Source: Pseudoalteromonas sp. XI10
GTDB taxonomy: Bacteria > Pseudomonadota > Gammaproteobacteria > Enterobacterales > Alteromonadaceae
Direction of reading: 5' to 3'
Assembly: GCF_001469895.1 (NCBI RefSeq)
Contig: NZ_LOPY01000019.1
Location: 1-64,000 of the forward strand
DNA: 64,000 nucleotides
Each line of letters begins with the position of its first letter. Within the stretch, counting starts at the first letter, position 1. Below the pieces are notes generated by a model that saw only the letters and a program-made list of their open reading frames with translations, ran no database searches and was not told the DNA's origin. The translations under genes were made by a program, and so were the position numbers. Positions 34,639 through 43,790 of the stretch are shown piece after piece.

Positions 34639-35553
34639 ATGCGCAACCTAGAAACAATTAAACAAGCAAGTTTGATCACCGCTATAAAAACACCTTATTT
34701 AACCAATGGTGAAATTGATCTTGCATGTTATGACGACCTTGTTGAACAGCAAATTGCAGCTGGTGTTGATGGCATTATTGTCGGTGGTACCACAGGTGAA
34801 GGGCAATTAATGAATTGGGAAGAACACTTAATGCTAATTGCTCACAGTGTTAGTAAATTCTCTGACCGTTTATTAATTGTCGGTAATACAGGTAGCAACA
34901 ATACACGCGAAGCGATTAAAGCAACCGAGTATGGTTTTGCCACCGGTATGGATGCAGCGCTACAAATTAACCCTTATTACGGACGTACGTCGCTGGCGGG
35001 TGTGAAAGAACACTTTAACCGTTTACTTGATATTGGTCCTGCGTTTATATACAACGTAGCAGGTCGTACAGGCCAAGACTTAACACCAGATATCATTGAG
35101 CCACTCGCTAAGCACGAAAACTTTATCGGTGTAAAAGAGTGCGGTGGCAATGAGCGTATTGCTCATTATGAACAGCAAGGTATTGCTTGTTGGTCAGGTA
35201 ATGATGATGAAGCGCATGATGCAAGACACATTCATAACGCCCACGGTGTTATCTCGGTTACATCTAATATTATTCCAGGCTTATTTCGTCAGTTAATGGA
35301 TGAGCAAAATGATGCACTTAATGCAAAACTACAGCCACTTATGGGCTGGTTATTCTGCGAGCCTAATCCAATTGCAATTAATACGGCACTGATGATGACA
35401 GGCGCGGTAAATCCTGTGTTCCGTCTTCCTTATGTGCCACTAACAAGTGCTCAGCAAGAAATTGGTTTAGGTTACATTAACGAACTTGATGTTGCTGATA
35501 TAGTAGGCGATAAAGCACAACTTTTAACCGAAAAAGACGTTATTTTGCGATAA
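34639..35553 (+). CDS. dapA: Dihydrodipicolinate synthase homologue, plant-like subtype
   Basis: I start the 304-aa protein at the ATG at 34639, giving the family's normal length; an upstream extension to 34516 is hydrophobic and unlikely. The aldolase-fold residues are present: TT51-52 in VGGTTGEGQLMNW, Tyr138 (FIYNV), Arg143 (AGRTGQD) and Schiff-base Lys166 (FIGVKECGG). The enzyme would condense pyruvate with aspartate semialdehyde in the lysine/DAP pathway. Phrases such as GEGQLMNWEEHLMLIAHSV and IGNTGSNNTREAIKATE-like text resemble plant chloroplast DHDPS more than E. coli DapA. It may be a second copy in this genome. Confidence 0.85.
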   Translation: MRNLETIKQASLITAIKTPYLTNGEIDLACYDDLVEQQIAAGVDGIIVGGTTGEGQLMNWEEHLMLIAHSVSKFSDRLLIVGNTGSNNTREAIKATEYGFATGMDAALQINPYYGRTSLAGVKEHFNRLLDIGPAFIYNVAGRTGQDLTPDIIEPLAKHENFIGVKECGGNERIAHYEQQGIACWSGNDDEAHDARHIHNAHGVISVTSNIIPGLFRQLMDEQNDALNAKLQPLMGWLFCEPNPIAINTALMMTGAVNPVFRLPYVPLTSAQQEIGLGYINELDVADIVGDKAQLLTEKDVILR

Positions 35554-35659
35554 AAATGAATGAGTGCTTAATTGCGGCTGTAATTAAGCACCATTGTTTT
35601 ACTTTTTTGTAGCTAATAGGTAAAATTAGCAATCGTTTGGCGTTATAAGAATAATATTT

Positions 35660-36370
35660 GTGAAATTTGTTGTTGAGAATTTGTGTTTATGGGTTGCACC
35701 CGAGCAACAAATAGCAGAATTAAGCCATCTCAATCTTCTTGACCTCGATTTAAGCTGGGTTGCACCGATGCAGCGCCGCCGCTTAAGCTCGTTTATGAAA
35801 ATGGCTCTTCATACTATGCATCAAGCGCAAGGTGAGTATCAGCAGCTAGCTGTTAATTTTTCATCGCGTCATGGTGACTTACCAAAAACATCGCAACTAT
35901 TGCATTCACTTGTTGAACAAGAGCCACTTTCTCCGACTGCATTTGGTTTGAGTGTACATAATGCTGCAACCGGATTGTTCTCGATTATTGCAAAAAATAA
36001 AGCCCCGATGAATGCTATCGCTGGTGGCCAAGACAGCATTATATCTGCCATGATTGATGGTTTTGCTCGTGTTTATAGTGGGGGTGAGCAACAAATTTTA
36101 ATTGCTCATGCCGAAAGTGTATTACCAGATGAGTACTTACCATTTAGTGACGAGCAACAAATTGCACATAGTGTGTCGTTCGTATTATCAACAGCGCAGA
36201 CCGGTAAGCCGTATTTTGAATTAACAAAACTTCCTGAATCAGAACATACTCAAAGTGACTCGTGTTTACCACTGAGTTTGCAATTAGCAGCTGCTTTAAC
36301 AAGCAAAGGGTCACAATCGCTGCTTTCACATCAACAATCAGCTTGGATGCTACAGTACCATGGCGACTAA
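35660..36370 (+). CDS. Beta-ketoacyl synthase chain-length-factor-like protein
   Basis: The 236-aa protein starts at a GTG and matches the N-terminal ketosynthase-like family PF13723 found as the first gene of aryl-polyene and related pigment clusters. It lacks a ketosynthase active-site cysteine context and would act as a partner subunit. The region LSPTAFGLSVHNAATGLFSI is typical. The usual partners (acyl carrier proteins, ketosynthases, dehydratase, acyltransferase) are missing downstream, so it is probably a leftover. It overlaps the next gene by 11 bases. Confidence 0.75.
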   Translation: MKFVVENLCLWVAPEQQIAELSHLNLLDLDLSWVAPMQRRRLSSFMKMALHTMHQAQGEYQQLAVNFSSRHGDLPKTSQLLHSLVEQEPLSPTAFGLSVHNAATGLFSIIAKNKAPMNAIAGGQDSIISAMIDGFARVYSGGEQQILIAHAESVLPDEYLPFSDEQQIAHSVSFVLSTAQTGKPYFELTKLPESEHTQSDSCLPLSLQLAAALTSKGSQSLLSHQQSAWMLQYHGD

Positions 36371-36818
36371 CGTTTACATTAAGTTGAATAAAATTTGGCG
36401 GGTACTGGCAACCGGGTTTTGTTTTTCTGTATTTGGTTTTGGCGGTATTGTACTCACCTTGTTGGTTTTGCCTTTACAACGTTTATTTGAACCTTGCCAA
36501 GCGAAACAAGCGCTGTTAGATATTCCGCTGTATTTTGCTGATCAAAGTCATAGCAGCATTAAAACCAATTATGGTGAAGTGATCACCAACAAGAAAACCA
36601 ACGCATTTAATAAAACTGACCGAGAAGCGTGTGAGTGGCTAATGCTGAGTGCATTAAAAGCATTACAAGAGCGTGCTGTTCGTGAAGGCATGAATGCAGT
36701 TGTAAATATTCAGTCATATTACAAAAAACGTGAGTTTGTTAGCCAAACAGAATATCAATGTGGTGCGGGTACATTTGTTGCTGGCGTGGCATTAAAAGGC
36801 ACTTTAGTTAAGTTATAA
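36360..36818 (+). CDS. Chimeric ORF: acyltransferase N-terminus fused to an 'excinuclease ATPase subunit'-like domain
   Basis: The 152-aa product has two unlike parts. Residues 8-43 (IWRVLATGFCFSVFGFGG, then a leucine-rich membrane segment) match the start of the lysophospholipid acyltransferase encoded second in aryl-polyene clusters. Residues about 58-152 (GEVITNKKTNAFNKTDREAC; EYQCGAGTFVAGVALKG) match small proteins often labelled 'excinuclease ATPase subunit', usually found at the other end of such clusters. I infer that an in-frame deletion removed everything between. Whether the chimera has a function is unknown. Confidence 0.7.
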   Translation: MATNVYIKLNKIWRVLATGFCFSVFGFGGIVLTLLVLPLQRLFEPCQAKQALLDIPLYFADQSHSSIKTNYGEVITNKKTNAFNKTDREACEWLMLSALKALQERAVREGMNAVVNIQSYYKKREFVSQTEYQCGAGTFVAGVALKGTLVKL

Positions 36819-36885
36819 CTAACTAAAGTCATTTTTTTTCTGTATAATTTGCGGCCCTTGATATGATGGCCGCAGGTTATACAGC

Positions 36886-38187
36886 ATGAATTTTAAATCA
36901 TTTAGTTTTTCTTCTGAGCTTTTACAGGCATTAGAAGAGCTTAATTTCGAAACGCTTACTCCCGTTCAACGTAGTGCAATTCCTGCGGTAAGAAAAGGCA
37001 AAGACGTACTTGTCAGTGCGCAAACAGGCACGGGTAAAACCGCTGCATTTGCTTTACCACTTATCCAAAAATTATCAGAATCAGCGGTTAGTGAAAATAA
37101 TGCACCGAGTGCATTAGTGCTTGCACCTACCCGCGAGTTAGCTGAGCAAATCGCCAATAATTTTAAAGCGTTTGCAAAATACACAGAACTCAAAACAGTG
37201 TGTTTGTTTGGTGGTATCAATATAGCGGGTCAAGCTAACGATTTGAAAGCAGGTGTCGATATCGTGGTTGCAACACCAGGGCGCTTACTTGATCATCTGC
37301 GTTTAGGTAACATCAGCTTAGCTAATGTTAAGCATTTAGTGCTTGATGAAGCTGACCGTATGCTAGACATGGGCTTTATCAGCGATATGCAAACGGTTAT
37401 TAATGGTTGTGATGAAACGCGTCAAATATTGTTGTTCTCTGCCACTTTCCCGGCGGCAATTAAACAATTTGCGAGTAAAGTACTAAAGCAGCCTGAAATT
37501 ATTCGTGTAGATCAAACCAACAGTACCGCAGAGACAGTGCAACACGTTGTTTATCCTGTTGAAGAGCGCCGTAAGCAAGAGCTTTTATCTGAATTGATTG
37601 GTAAGAAAAACTGGCAGCAAGTACTTGTTTTCGTAAACATGAAAGAAACCGCTGATGAGCTTGTAAAAGAGCTTAACCTTGATGGTATTCCTGCTGTTGT
37701 TTGTCATGGAGATAAAACCCAAGGTAACCGTCGCCGCGCTTTACGCGAGTTTAAAGAAGGTAAAGTTCGCGTACTAGTCGCAACTGAAGTAGCTGCTCGT
37801 GGTATTGATATTGAAGGGTTGCCACGTGTGATCAACATCGATCTACCTTGGCTTGCAGAAGACTACGTGCATCGTATCGGCCGTACAGGTCGTGCTGGTA
37901 AGCCGGGTCAAGCAATTTCGTTTGTGAGCCGTGAAGAAGAAAACACTTTATTCGATATCGAAAAGCTAATCGGACAGCGCATCAAGCGTGTTGTTTTACC
38001 AGGTTACGAAGTAAGCAGCCGTGAAGTACTGATTGATAAAATTGGTAAAAAGCCGTCGCATTTACGTCGTAGCCGTACAAATAAGGCTTCGGGTCAGGCA
38101 ACGGGTGAAGCGCGTGCAAAGAACCGTTCACGAATCGCAAATGTTCGCAAATCTTTGAAAGGCAATAAATTAAGCCTTAAAAAGTAA
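36886..38187 (+). CDS. rhlE: DEAD-box RNA helicase, RhlE-like
   Basis: The 433-aa ATP-dependent RNA helicase carries the full motif set: Q motif FETLTPVQRSAIP, motif I AQTGTGKT (45-52), DEAD within VLDEADRMLDMGF, SAT, and motif VI HRIGRTGRAGK. The basic C-terminal tail (SRIANVRKSLKGNKLSLKK) would bind RNA. It lacks the DbpA- or CsdA-type RNA-binding domain, so RhlE is the best group. It is likely involved in ribosome assembly or RNA turnover. A strong terminator follows. Confidence 0.9.
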   Translation: MNFKSFSFSSELLQALEELNFETLTPVQRSAIPAVRKGKDVLVSAQTGTGKTAAFALPLIQKLSESAVSENNAPSALVLAPTRELAEQIANNFKAFAKYTELKTVCLFGGINIAGQANDLKAGVDIVVATPGRLLDHLRLGNISLANVKHLVLDEADRMLDMGFISDMQTVINGCDETRQILLFSATFPAAIKQFASKVLKQPEIIRVDQTNSTAETVQHVVYPVEERRKQELLSELIGKKNWQQVLVFVNMKETADELVKELNLDGIPAVVCHGDKTQGNRRRALREFKEGKVRVLVATEVAARGIDIEGLPRVINIDLPWLAEDYVHRIGRTGRAGKPGQAISFVSREEENTLFDIEKLIGQRIKRVVLPGYEVSSREVLIDKIGKKPSHLRRSRTNKASGQATGEARAKNRSRIANVRKSLKGNKLSLKK

Positions 38188-38210
38188 TAGATTTCGATAA
38201 CAATGTATAA

Positions 38211-38246
38211 AAAAGCCCCATTGCTGTTTGGCAATGGGGCTTTTTT
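38211..38246 (+). terminator. Terminator after rhlE
   Basis: AAAAAGCCCCATTGC pairs with GCAATGGGGCTTTTTT around a short loop. Confidence 0.9.
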
Positions 38247-38395
38247 GGCTCTGTTAGTAGTACAAATGGAGTATTTTGTTAAATTTTATGACATAAAACT
38301 GAAAATTAGATTAACAAATGTACCTTGCTGAATTACAATCGCTTTGAAATCAGTCAAGTAGCGTTTCTTGCGCGTCAGTGTCTAAATGGATGTTT

Positions 38396-40642
38396 ATGCA
38401 GTACTTAAAAAGAATAATAAAGAAAATAATCGCCCCTACTTTTTTACTTAGTGTTGTTTGTGTGCCTTTTTCTGCCAATGCATTTGATAAAGCAGAGTTC
38501 TCCCTTGCCCATATTAAAGAGTCTATTAGCGTTGATGGTGTGATGGATGAGTCGCACTGGCAATACGCCACAAAAGTGCCATTAAAATATCAGAATGAAC
38601 CAACCGAAAAAGGCACGCCGCTCGTGCAAACCGATGCCTACATGTATGAAGATGGTAAATACTTGTATGTTGGTTTTATTGCAAAAGATAATGACCCTTC
38701 GCAAATTCGTGCAGCCCTTCGAGATCGTGACACACTTTGGCAAGACGACAATGTTGCCTTAATGATTGATACCTTTAATGATGAACGAACAGGCTATGAG
38801 TTTTATGTAAACCCTCTGGGTGCGCAAGGCGATATGCGCATGACGGATATTGATGATTGGGTGGAAGATCCATCATGGGATGCCATTTGGGACAGTGCAG
38901 GGCAAATTACCGACGACGGTTATGTGGTTGAAATGCGTATTCCATTCACTGCACTTCGCTTTCCAAAAGATCAAACAGAGTTAACCTGGAGTTTTGCAGT
39001 TTGGCGAAATTATCCGCGTGATGTGTATTATCAAATGTCGAATGTTGGTTTTGACCGAGATGTGAAATGTAGCTTTTGCCAGTTTGATAAACTAACAGGC
39101 TTTGCCAACATGACAGAAAGCCAAAACATTCAGCTTACGCCAACTTTAACTGCTCTTCGCCATGATACCAAAGATACAGTGCCGGGTGATTGGCAAAATG
39201 GTGATATTGATACTGAAGCGGGCTTGGACTTACGTTGGGGGGTGACGCAAGATGCGGTTATTAATGCCACCATTAATCCTGACTTTTCGCAGGTCGAGGC
39301 AGATTCACTTGAACTTGATGTAAATACTACTTACTCAATTTATTATGCTGAAAAGCGTCCATTCTTTTTAGATGGCGCCTCTTATTTTGATACCAGCCAA
39401 CTAGAGCTTTTATACACACGAATGATTGCTGAACCTGATGTGGGTTTAAAATTAACAGGTAAAACCGGCGCGCACAGCTATGGCTTTATGTACGCTGACG
39501 ATCAGAATACCAGTGTCTTACTCCCGACGAATCAAGGTTCGGGCTTTGCTAATCTGGCAGATAAAACGCAAGCCGTAGCAGGGCGCTATCAGTTTGATAT
39601 TGGCCAAAAAGGTACTATTGGTGTGATGAGTACTCACCGTGAAAATGATGATTACCACAATACGGTGTTATCTCTAGATGGTAGTTACTGGTTTAATCAA
39701 TCAGATAGTTTGCAGTATCAAGTAGCAAGCACAGATACTACTAACTCAGAATTTTTAGTTGATTATTATGGCGTTGATAAAAATCAATCAGATCAAGCTT
39801 ATGCTATTGAATTTACAAGAACTAAGCGTGATTACGAAGTCTATGCTAATTACGAAAATATAGGTAAAGAATACCGCTCAGACTTAGGTTATCAAGCTAA
39901 AGTTGATTACGAGCAAGTACAATTAGGTGGTGGACAAACCTGGTATCGTGATGTTGATGATGCAATCACAGAGTACAGCTACAATGTTGAGTGGGATAAA
40001 ACATGGGCGCAAAATGGCGACCTACTCGAAGAAGAATATGATGGTTTTTTTACCTTTAAAGGTAAGATGCAGTCGCAAACAGAAATTGGCTTTATTCATC
40101 GTAATGAGTTTTATGCCGGCGAGTTTTTTAATCAAAACATAGGTTATATCTATGGCGGTTTTAGACCGATCCGCGACGTGCGTTTTCTATTATATGCTCA
40201 ATATGGCAGCAAAATTGACTACAGTAATGCAGCTTTAGGTACTATGGTCCGCATTGAGCCTGAGATGACGTGGGACATAAACGATCATTGGCAGGTTCAA
40301 TTAGAGCACAGCTACAGCTATTTGGATAACGAGCAAAATGAACGTGTTTATACTGCAAACTTAACGGATCTGCGTGTTTATTATAAATTCAATATGCGCT
40401 CGATGCTGAAGCTCGTTTTGCAGTTTGAAGATGTCGATCGAAACAACGAAGCTTATCGATTTGATGTAAGCCAAACTAACCGCGATTATGGCAGTCAGTT
40501 AGTGTATTCGTACAAGATTAACTCGCAGACACTGTTTTATTTAGGGTATTCTGATAAAGGATATCAAGATGATTCATTGAAGAATCTTGAGCGCGACCAG
40601 CGCACCTTCTTCACTAAGCTAAGCTATGCATGGCAGCTTTAA
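38396..40642 (+). CDS. DUF5916 outer-membrane protein with CBM9-like domain
   Basis: The 748-aa protein starts at the ATG at 38396, which gives a signal peptide MQYLKRIIKKIIAPTFLLSV ending in SANA; starts 6 and 18 bases upstream are also possible. Residues about 40-210 resemble the carbohydrate-binding family 9-like domain (ISVDGVMDESHWQYATKVPL). The remainder is the DUF5916 beta-barrel with ATINPDFSQVEADSLELDVN and YYAEKRPFF, a hallmark of the family. It ends LSYAWQL, consistent with an outer-membrane barrel. The function is unknown; roles in glycan or metal handling have been guessed for the family. It is monocistronic. Confidence 0.85.
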   Translation: MQYLKRIIKKIIAPTFLLSVVCVPFSANAFDKAEFSLAHIKESISVDGVMDESHWQYATKVPLKYQNEPTEKGTPLVQTDAYMYEDGKYLYVGFIAKDNDPSQIRAALRDRDTLWQDDNVALMIDTFNDERTGYEFYVNPLGAQGDMRMTDIDDWVEDPSWDAIWDSAGQITDDGYVVEMRIPFTALRFPKDQTELTWSFAVWRNYPRDVYYQMSNVGFDRDVKCSFCQFDKLTGFANMTESQNIQLTPTLTALRHDTKDTVPGDWQNGDIDTEAGLDLRWGVTQDAVINATINPDFSQVEADSLELDVNTTYSIYYAEKRPFFLDGASYFDTSQLELLYTRMIAEPDVGLKLTGKTGAHSYGFMYADDQNTSVLLPTNQGSGFANLADKTQAVAGRYQFDIGQKGTIGVMSTHRENDDYHNTVLSLDGSYWFNQSDSLQYQVASTDTTNSEFLVDYYGVDKNQSDQAYAIEFTRTKRDYEVYANYENIGKEYRSDLGYQAKVDYEQVQLGGGQTWYRDVDDAITEYSYNVEWDKTWAQNGDLLEEEYDGFFTFKGKMQSQTEIGFIHRNEFYAGEFFNQNIGYIYGGFRPIRDVRFLLYAQYGSKIDYSNAALGTMVRIEPEMTWDINDHWQVQLEHSYSYLDNEQNERVYTANLTDLRVYYKFNMRSMLKLVLQFEDVDRNNEAYRFDVSQTNRDYGSQLVYSYKINSQTLFYLGYSDKGYQDDSLKNLERDQRTFFTKLSYAWQL

Positions 40643-40650
40643 TCTTTAAT

Positions 40651-40670
40651 GAGGCAACATTAGTTGCCTC
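40651..40670 (+). terminator. Weak terminator or hairpin after the DUF5916 gene
   Basis: GAGGCAAC and GTTGCCTC pair around ATTA; the downstream T run is poor. Confidence 0.45.
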
Positions 40671-40683
40671 TAATTATAAGTAG

Positions 40684-41232
40684 TTAATTAAGAAGTTTAT
40701 TAAAGTCAGGGTGTGCAAATATTTCAGAGTTTAACTTCTGAACTGCTGGTACAAATGAACGCTGCATCTCTGAGCAAGCTGATGCAGCCGTGTAACTTGA
40801 TTCGTAATCATATCGTGATTTGATGTCAAACCCATTTCCGTTTGAAGATCTTAGTGACATATCAAATTCCCAGTAGGCATTACCAATCACTGTACTTCCG
40901 TATATGTCATTCAAATTGGCGGTGATTGTACTTACAGATGCTTCATCATATAAATCTGCAACTACCATCTCAGAGAGTATTGAATCTCGTATGTAAGTTG
41001 CGAATGTTTTTCCTTCAGGTGTACCTATAGGTGTGGCTAACCTGCACATTACCTTACTTTCTTCTCTTTCTGAGTCTGTAAAATCACCTACTTTTGATTT
41101 TAATCCTGATTTTGAAACACTTCTAAGTTTCATCGTGTTTTCAGTTGAAGTTGAGTAAGTATGTACTTTATTGGCACAACCAGTTGCTAATAAAGTTACA
41201 AATAAAACTGAAGTTGTTTTTATTATTGACAT
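40684..41232 (-). CDS. Lipoprotein of unknown function
   Basis: The 182-aa protein has the lipobox LLATGC at about residue 14-19. The mature part includes two cysteines and a charged segment (GDFTDSEREESKVMC). No family is recognised. It is alone and convergent with the DUF5916 gene. It appears less conserved-looking than its neighbours, and envelope location is the only firm statement. Confidence 0.65.
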   Translation of the reverse strand: MSIIKTTSVLFVTLLATGCANKVHTYSTSTENTMKLRSVSKSGLKSKVGDFTDSEREESKVMCRLATPIGTPEGKTFATYIRDSILSEMVVADLYDEASVSTITANLNDIYGSTVIGNAYWEFDMSLRSSNGNGFDIKSRYDYESSYTAASACSEMQRSFVPAVQKLNSEIFAHPDFNKLLN

Positions 41233-41432
41233 TATTTTCCTTGCCCAAAATTATTTAGCAAAACTGTGCTGGGCTAAATTCGCACAGAATGCATATTACA
41301 TGTATTATTTAAATACACATAAATTATACTTAACTTACTGTTTTTAATGAAATGTTTTAGTGATTACAAATGTAACTTTATGTAGCGAAGGTGACAACTG
41401 AATTGCTTAATAGTGATGATGTGCAGAGCAAA

Positions 41433-41456
41433 ATTGGTCAGCTTATAGCTGACCAA
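41433..41456 (-). terminator. Terminator that includes the stop codon of its gene
   Basis: On the minus strand TTGGTCAGCT and AGCTGACCAA pair, followed by TTTTG. The TAA of the phosphatase-like gene lies in the loop. Confidence 0.65.
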
Positions 41457-41961
41457 CTTCTTCGTTTACTTTACTTCTTACCACTCCTTCAAGGCTTTTT
41501 AAGCCCCATTGCTTACCAATCTCAACAGCTTCATCAACTGGCTTTTTTAAGGTTATGGCATTGTATAGCGCTACAAGAGCACCGACACGGTTGCTGCTAG
41601 CACAGTGCAGTAAGGTGGTTTGCTGTTGGTGCTCATTGAGCAAAGCCTGAAGTTTCGTAGCATTTTCAATGGTAATATCAGCCTTAGATTGCACAGGAAT
41701 ATGGTAATAGTTCATACCAAGCTCAGTGACTAACTCTTGCTCAGACCAATTCGTTTCGTTATCACCGCGAAGGTTGATGATGTTCTCAACACCAAGTTGT
41801 TTTAATTTCGCAAAATCAGTGTGACTTGGCTGCCCTGAAGTTAGCACATGCTCAGACTGCGCCTTAAGATTTAAAATATCCAGTTTTGTAGCAACGGTTT
41901 GTGCTGCTAATGCTGAAAATGACAGCAGCGCAGCACATGCCAATTTTATAAACTTATTCAT
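41443..41961 (-). CDS. Exported DUF442-type phosphatase-like protein
   Basis: The 172-aa protein starts at the ATG at 41961, with AGGAGT upstream and a signal peptide (MNKFIKLACAALLSFSALAA). It has the dual-specificity-phosphatase-like fold of the DUF442 family, with the signature loop HCASSNRVGALVALY (Cys120, Arg125) and the earlier TSGQPSHTDFAKLKQLGVEN. Periplasmic location is unusual for a phosphatase of this kind. It lies 19 bases downstream of the amidohydrolase gene, in the same operon. Confidence 0.8.
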   Translation of the reverse strand: MNKFIKLACAALLSFSALAAQTVATKLDILNLKAQSEHVLTSGQPSHTDFAKLKQLGVENIINLRGDNETNWSEQELVTELGMNYYHIPVQSKADITIENATKLQALLNEHQQQTTLLHCASSNRVGALVALYNAITLKKPVDEAVEIGKQWGLKSLEGVVRSKVNEEVGQL

Positions 41962-41980
41962 GTTACTCCTTGAAAAGTGT

Positions 41981-43717
41981 TTAATTCTTGCTGTAGACGG
42001 TTTCACCGCGGCTAATGGTTTCTAGCACTTGTAAATTATGTAGCTCTGCAGGCTTTATTTTCAACGGATTGTTATCAAGGATAATTAAATCTGCTTGCAT
42101 CCCTTGTTTTAATTGCCCTTTTAAGCTTTCTTCAAAGTGTTGATAAGCCGGCCATGTCGTCATTGCTTGTAGTGCAGTATACACAGAAACGCGTTGATCT
42201 GGGCCTAATACCTGATCTGTTCTAGTCGTACGGTTAACCGTTGCATCTAATACACGCAGTGCATTGGGCAGAGCTACAGGTGCATCATGATGGGTGCTAA
42301 ACATTAATCCTTGTTTGCGAACCGCATGGGTGGGTGAAATAAAATCTGCACGGGGGTGACCAAGCACCGAATTTACATGCCAGTCGCCCCAATAAAAGGT
42401 ATGCATTGGGAAGAGCGATGGAAATATGCCTAATTCTTTAAGACGGTTTACCTGATCTTGACGAATTGTTTGCCCATGAATAAGTACGGGGCGGCGGTCT
42501 TTTTTACCAAGCTTGTTATTAGCATTTTCAACAGCATTTAAAAATTGCTCTATAGCGGCATCACCATTTGCATGAGTCATCACTTGCCAGTCATTGGCAA
42601 AGGCAGTTTCAATATACTGATAGGCTTGTTCATCATTAAAAGTAGGGTAGCCTGCATAGCCTTGCTCCTGGCCTTCAGGTGCTTTTAAGTATGGGTGAGA
42701 TAACCAAGCGGTTTTTCCTTGTGGTGAGCCATCAAAGTTAAGTTTTACACCACCAATACGAAAATGATTCGTGTAGTTTTTACTGTTATAGGGTGAGTCC
42801 ATAAAACTGCTGCTGGTAGCCATATCTGCATAGGCAACCACATCAATGACAAATTTATCCGCTTTGGAAGCTCTTACCATCGAATCGTAGGCTTCTTGAG
42901 TTGCTCGGCCTTCTTGTGCTGTGGTGTAGCCGTATTTTGTGTAGAGATTTTGCCCTTCTTGCAGCATTAAATCTTGTAAGTCAGGATCAAACGACTGCAT
43001 GAGTTTAAACAGTAAACCAAAGTGCGCGTTTTCTTCGAGCACCCCATTGGGTTCTTGTGAGTTGGCCATACGACGAATTAGCCCACCGTCAGGATTGTCT
43101 GAGTTTTCGTCGATGCCGGCCATGGCTAAAGCTTTACTGTTTGCAACACTTAAGTGCCCCGAAGTATGAATGATGATCACTGGCTTTTCGGTGCTAACGC
43201 GGTCTAAGTCCATTTTAGTTGGGTATCTATCAAGCTCAGCATCATCGTAACCAAAGCCTAAAATAGCACCCGTTTTTTCAATAAATGTGGTGTAGTCAGG
43301 GTTATTTTGTGCGGCGGTAAGAATATTAACGATTTGCTCAACACTATTGGCATCACCATCTGGGCTAGGTAATACATTGGCTACCATGGCTTGCAAACCA
43401 ACACCATAGACATGGCTATGGCCATCAACAAAGCCTGGCATTAAGGTTTTGCCTTGCAAGTCAATTAGCTTTGTTTTGCCAAACTTATGCTCAAGGGCTT
43501 TAGTTTTATCACCCACAAAAATGATTTTTTCACCCTGCGTTGCGATTGCTTGTGCATATTCTGGTTCATCGCCAGTCATTGTAAGAATATCGCCACCAAA
43601 ATAAATGGTATCTGCTGCACTTACTTGCAGTGGTAGCGTTTTAGCTGTTTGTTCTGGGGTTTTATCACAAGCCGTTAAGGCAAGTAATGAACAAGCGATT
43701 ACAAGGTGATGTTTCAT
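41981..43717 (-). CDS. YtcJ-like amidohydrolase lipoprotein
   Basis: The 578-aa metal-dependent hydrolase belongs to the Amidohydro_3 (YtcJ) family. The metal-binding HSH lies in MPGFVDGHSHVYG (about residue 100), with MTHANGDAAIEQF and HGQTIRQDQV further on. The N-terminus MKHHLVIACSLLALTAC is a lipoprotein signal. The substrate is unknown; family members act on cyclic amides and formamides. It precedes the phosphatase-like gene. Confidence 0.85.
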   Translation of the reverse strand: MKHHLVIACSLLALTACDKTPEQTAKTLPLQVSAADTIYFGGDILTMTGDEPEYAQAIATQGEKIIFVGDKTKALEHKFGKTKLIDLQGKTLMPGFVDGHSHVYGVGLQAMVANVLPSPDGDANSVEQIVNILTAAQNNPDYTTFIEKTGAILGFGYDDAELDRYPTKMDLDRVSTEKPVIIIHTSGHLSVANSKALAMAGIDENSDNPDGGLIRRMANSQEPNGVLEENAHFGLLFKLMQSFDPDLQDLMLQEGQNLYTKYGYTTAQEGRATQEAYDSMVRASKADKFVIDVVAYADMATSSSFMDSPYNSKNYTNHFRIGGVKLNFDGSPQGKTAWLSHPYLKAPEGQEQGYAGYPTFNDEQAYQYIETAFANDWQVMTHANGDAAIEQFLNAVENANNKLGKKDRRPVLIHGQTIRQDQVNRLKELGIFPSLFPMHTFYWGDWHVNSVLGHPRADFISPTHAVRKQGLMFSTHHDAPVALPNALRVLDATVNRTTRTDQVLGPDQRVSVYTALQAMTTWPAYQHFEESLKGQLKQGMQADLIILDNNPLKIKPAELHNLQVLETISRGETVYSKN

Positions 43718-43790
43718 ATAACTCTTCCTTGAATTTTGATTATGTCTAAGAATATAGTCTGTTTTAAAATTTTGTCTTTAAAAAATGGAC

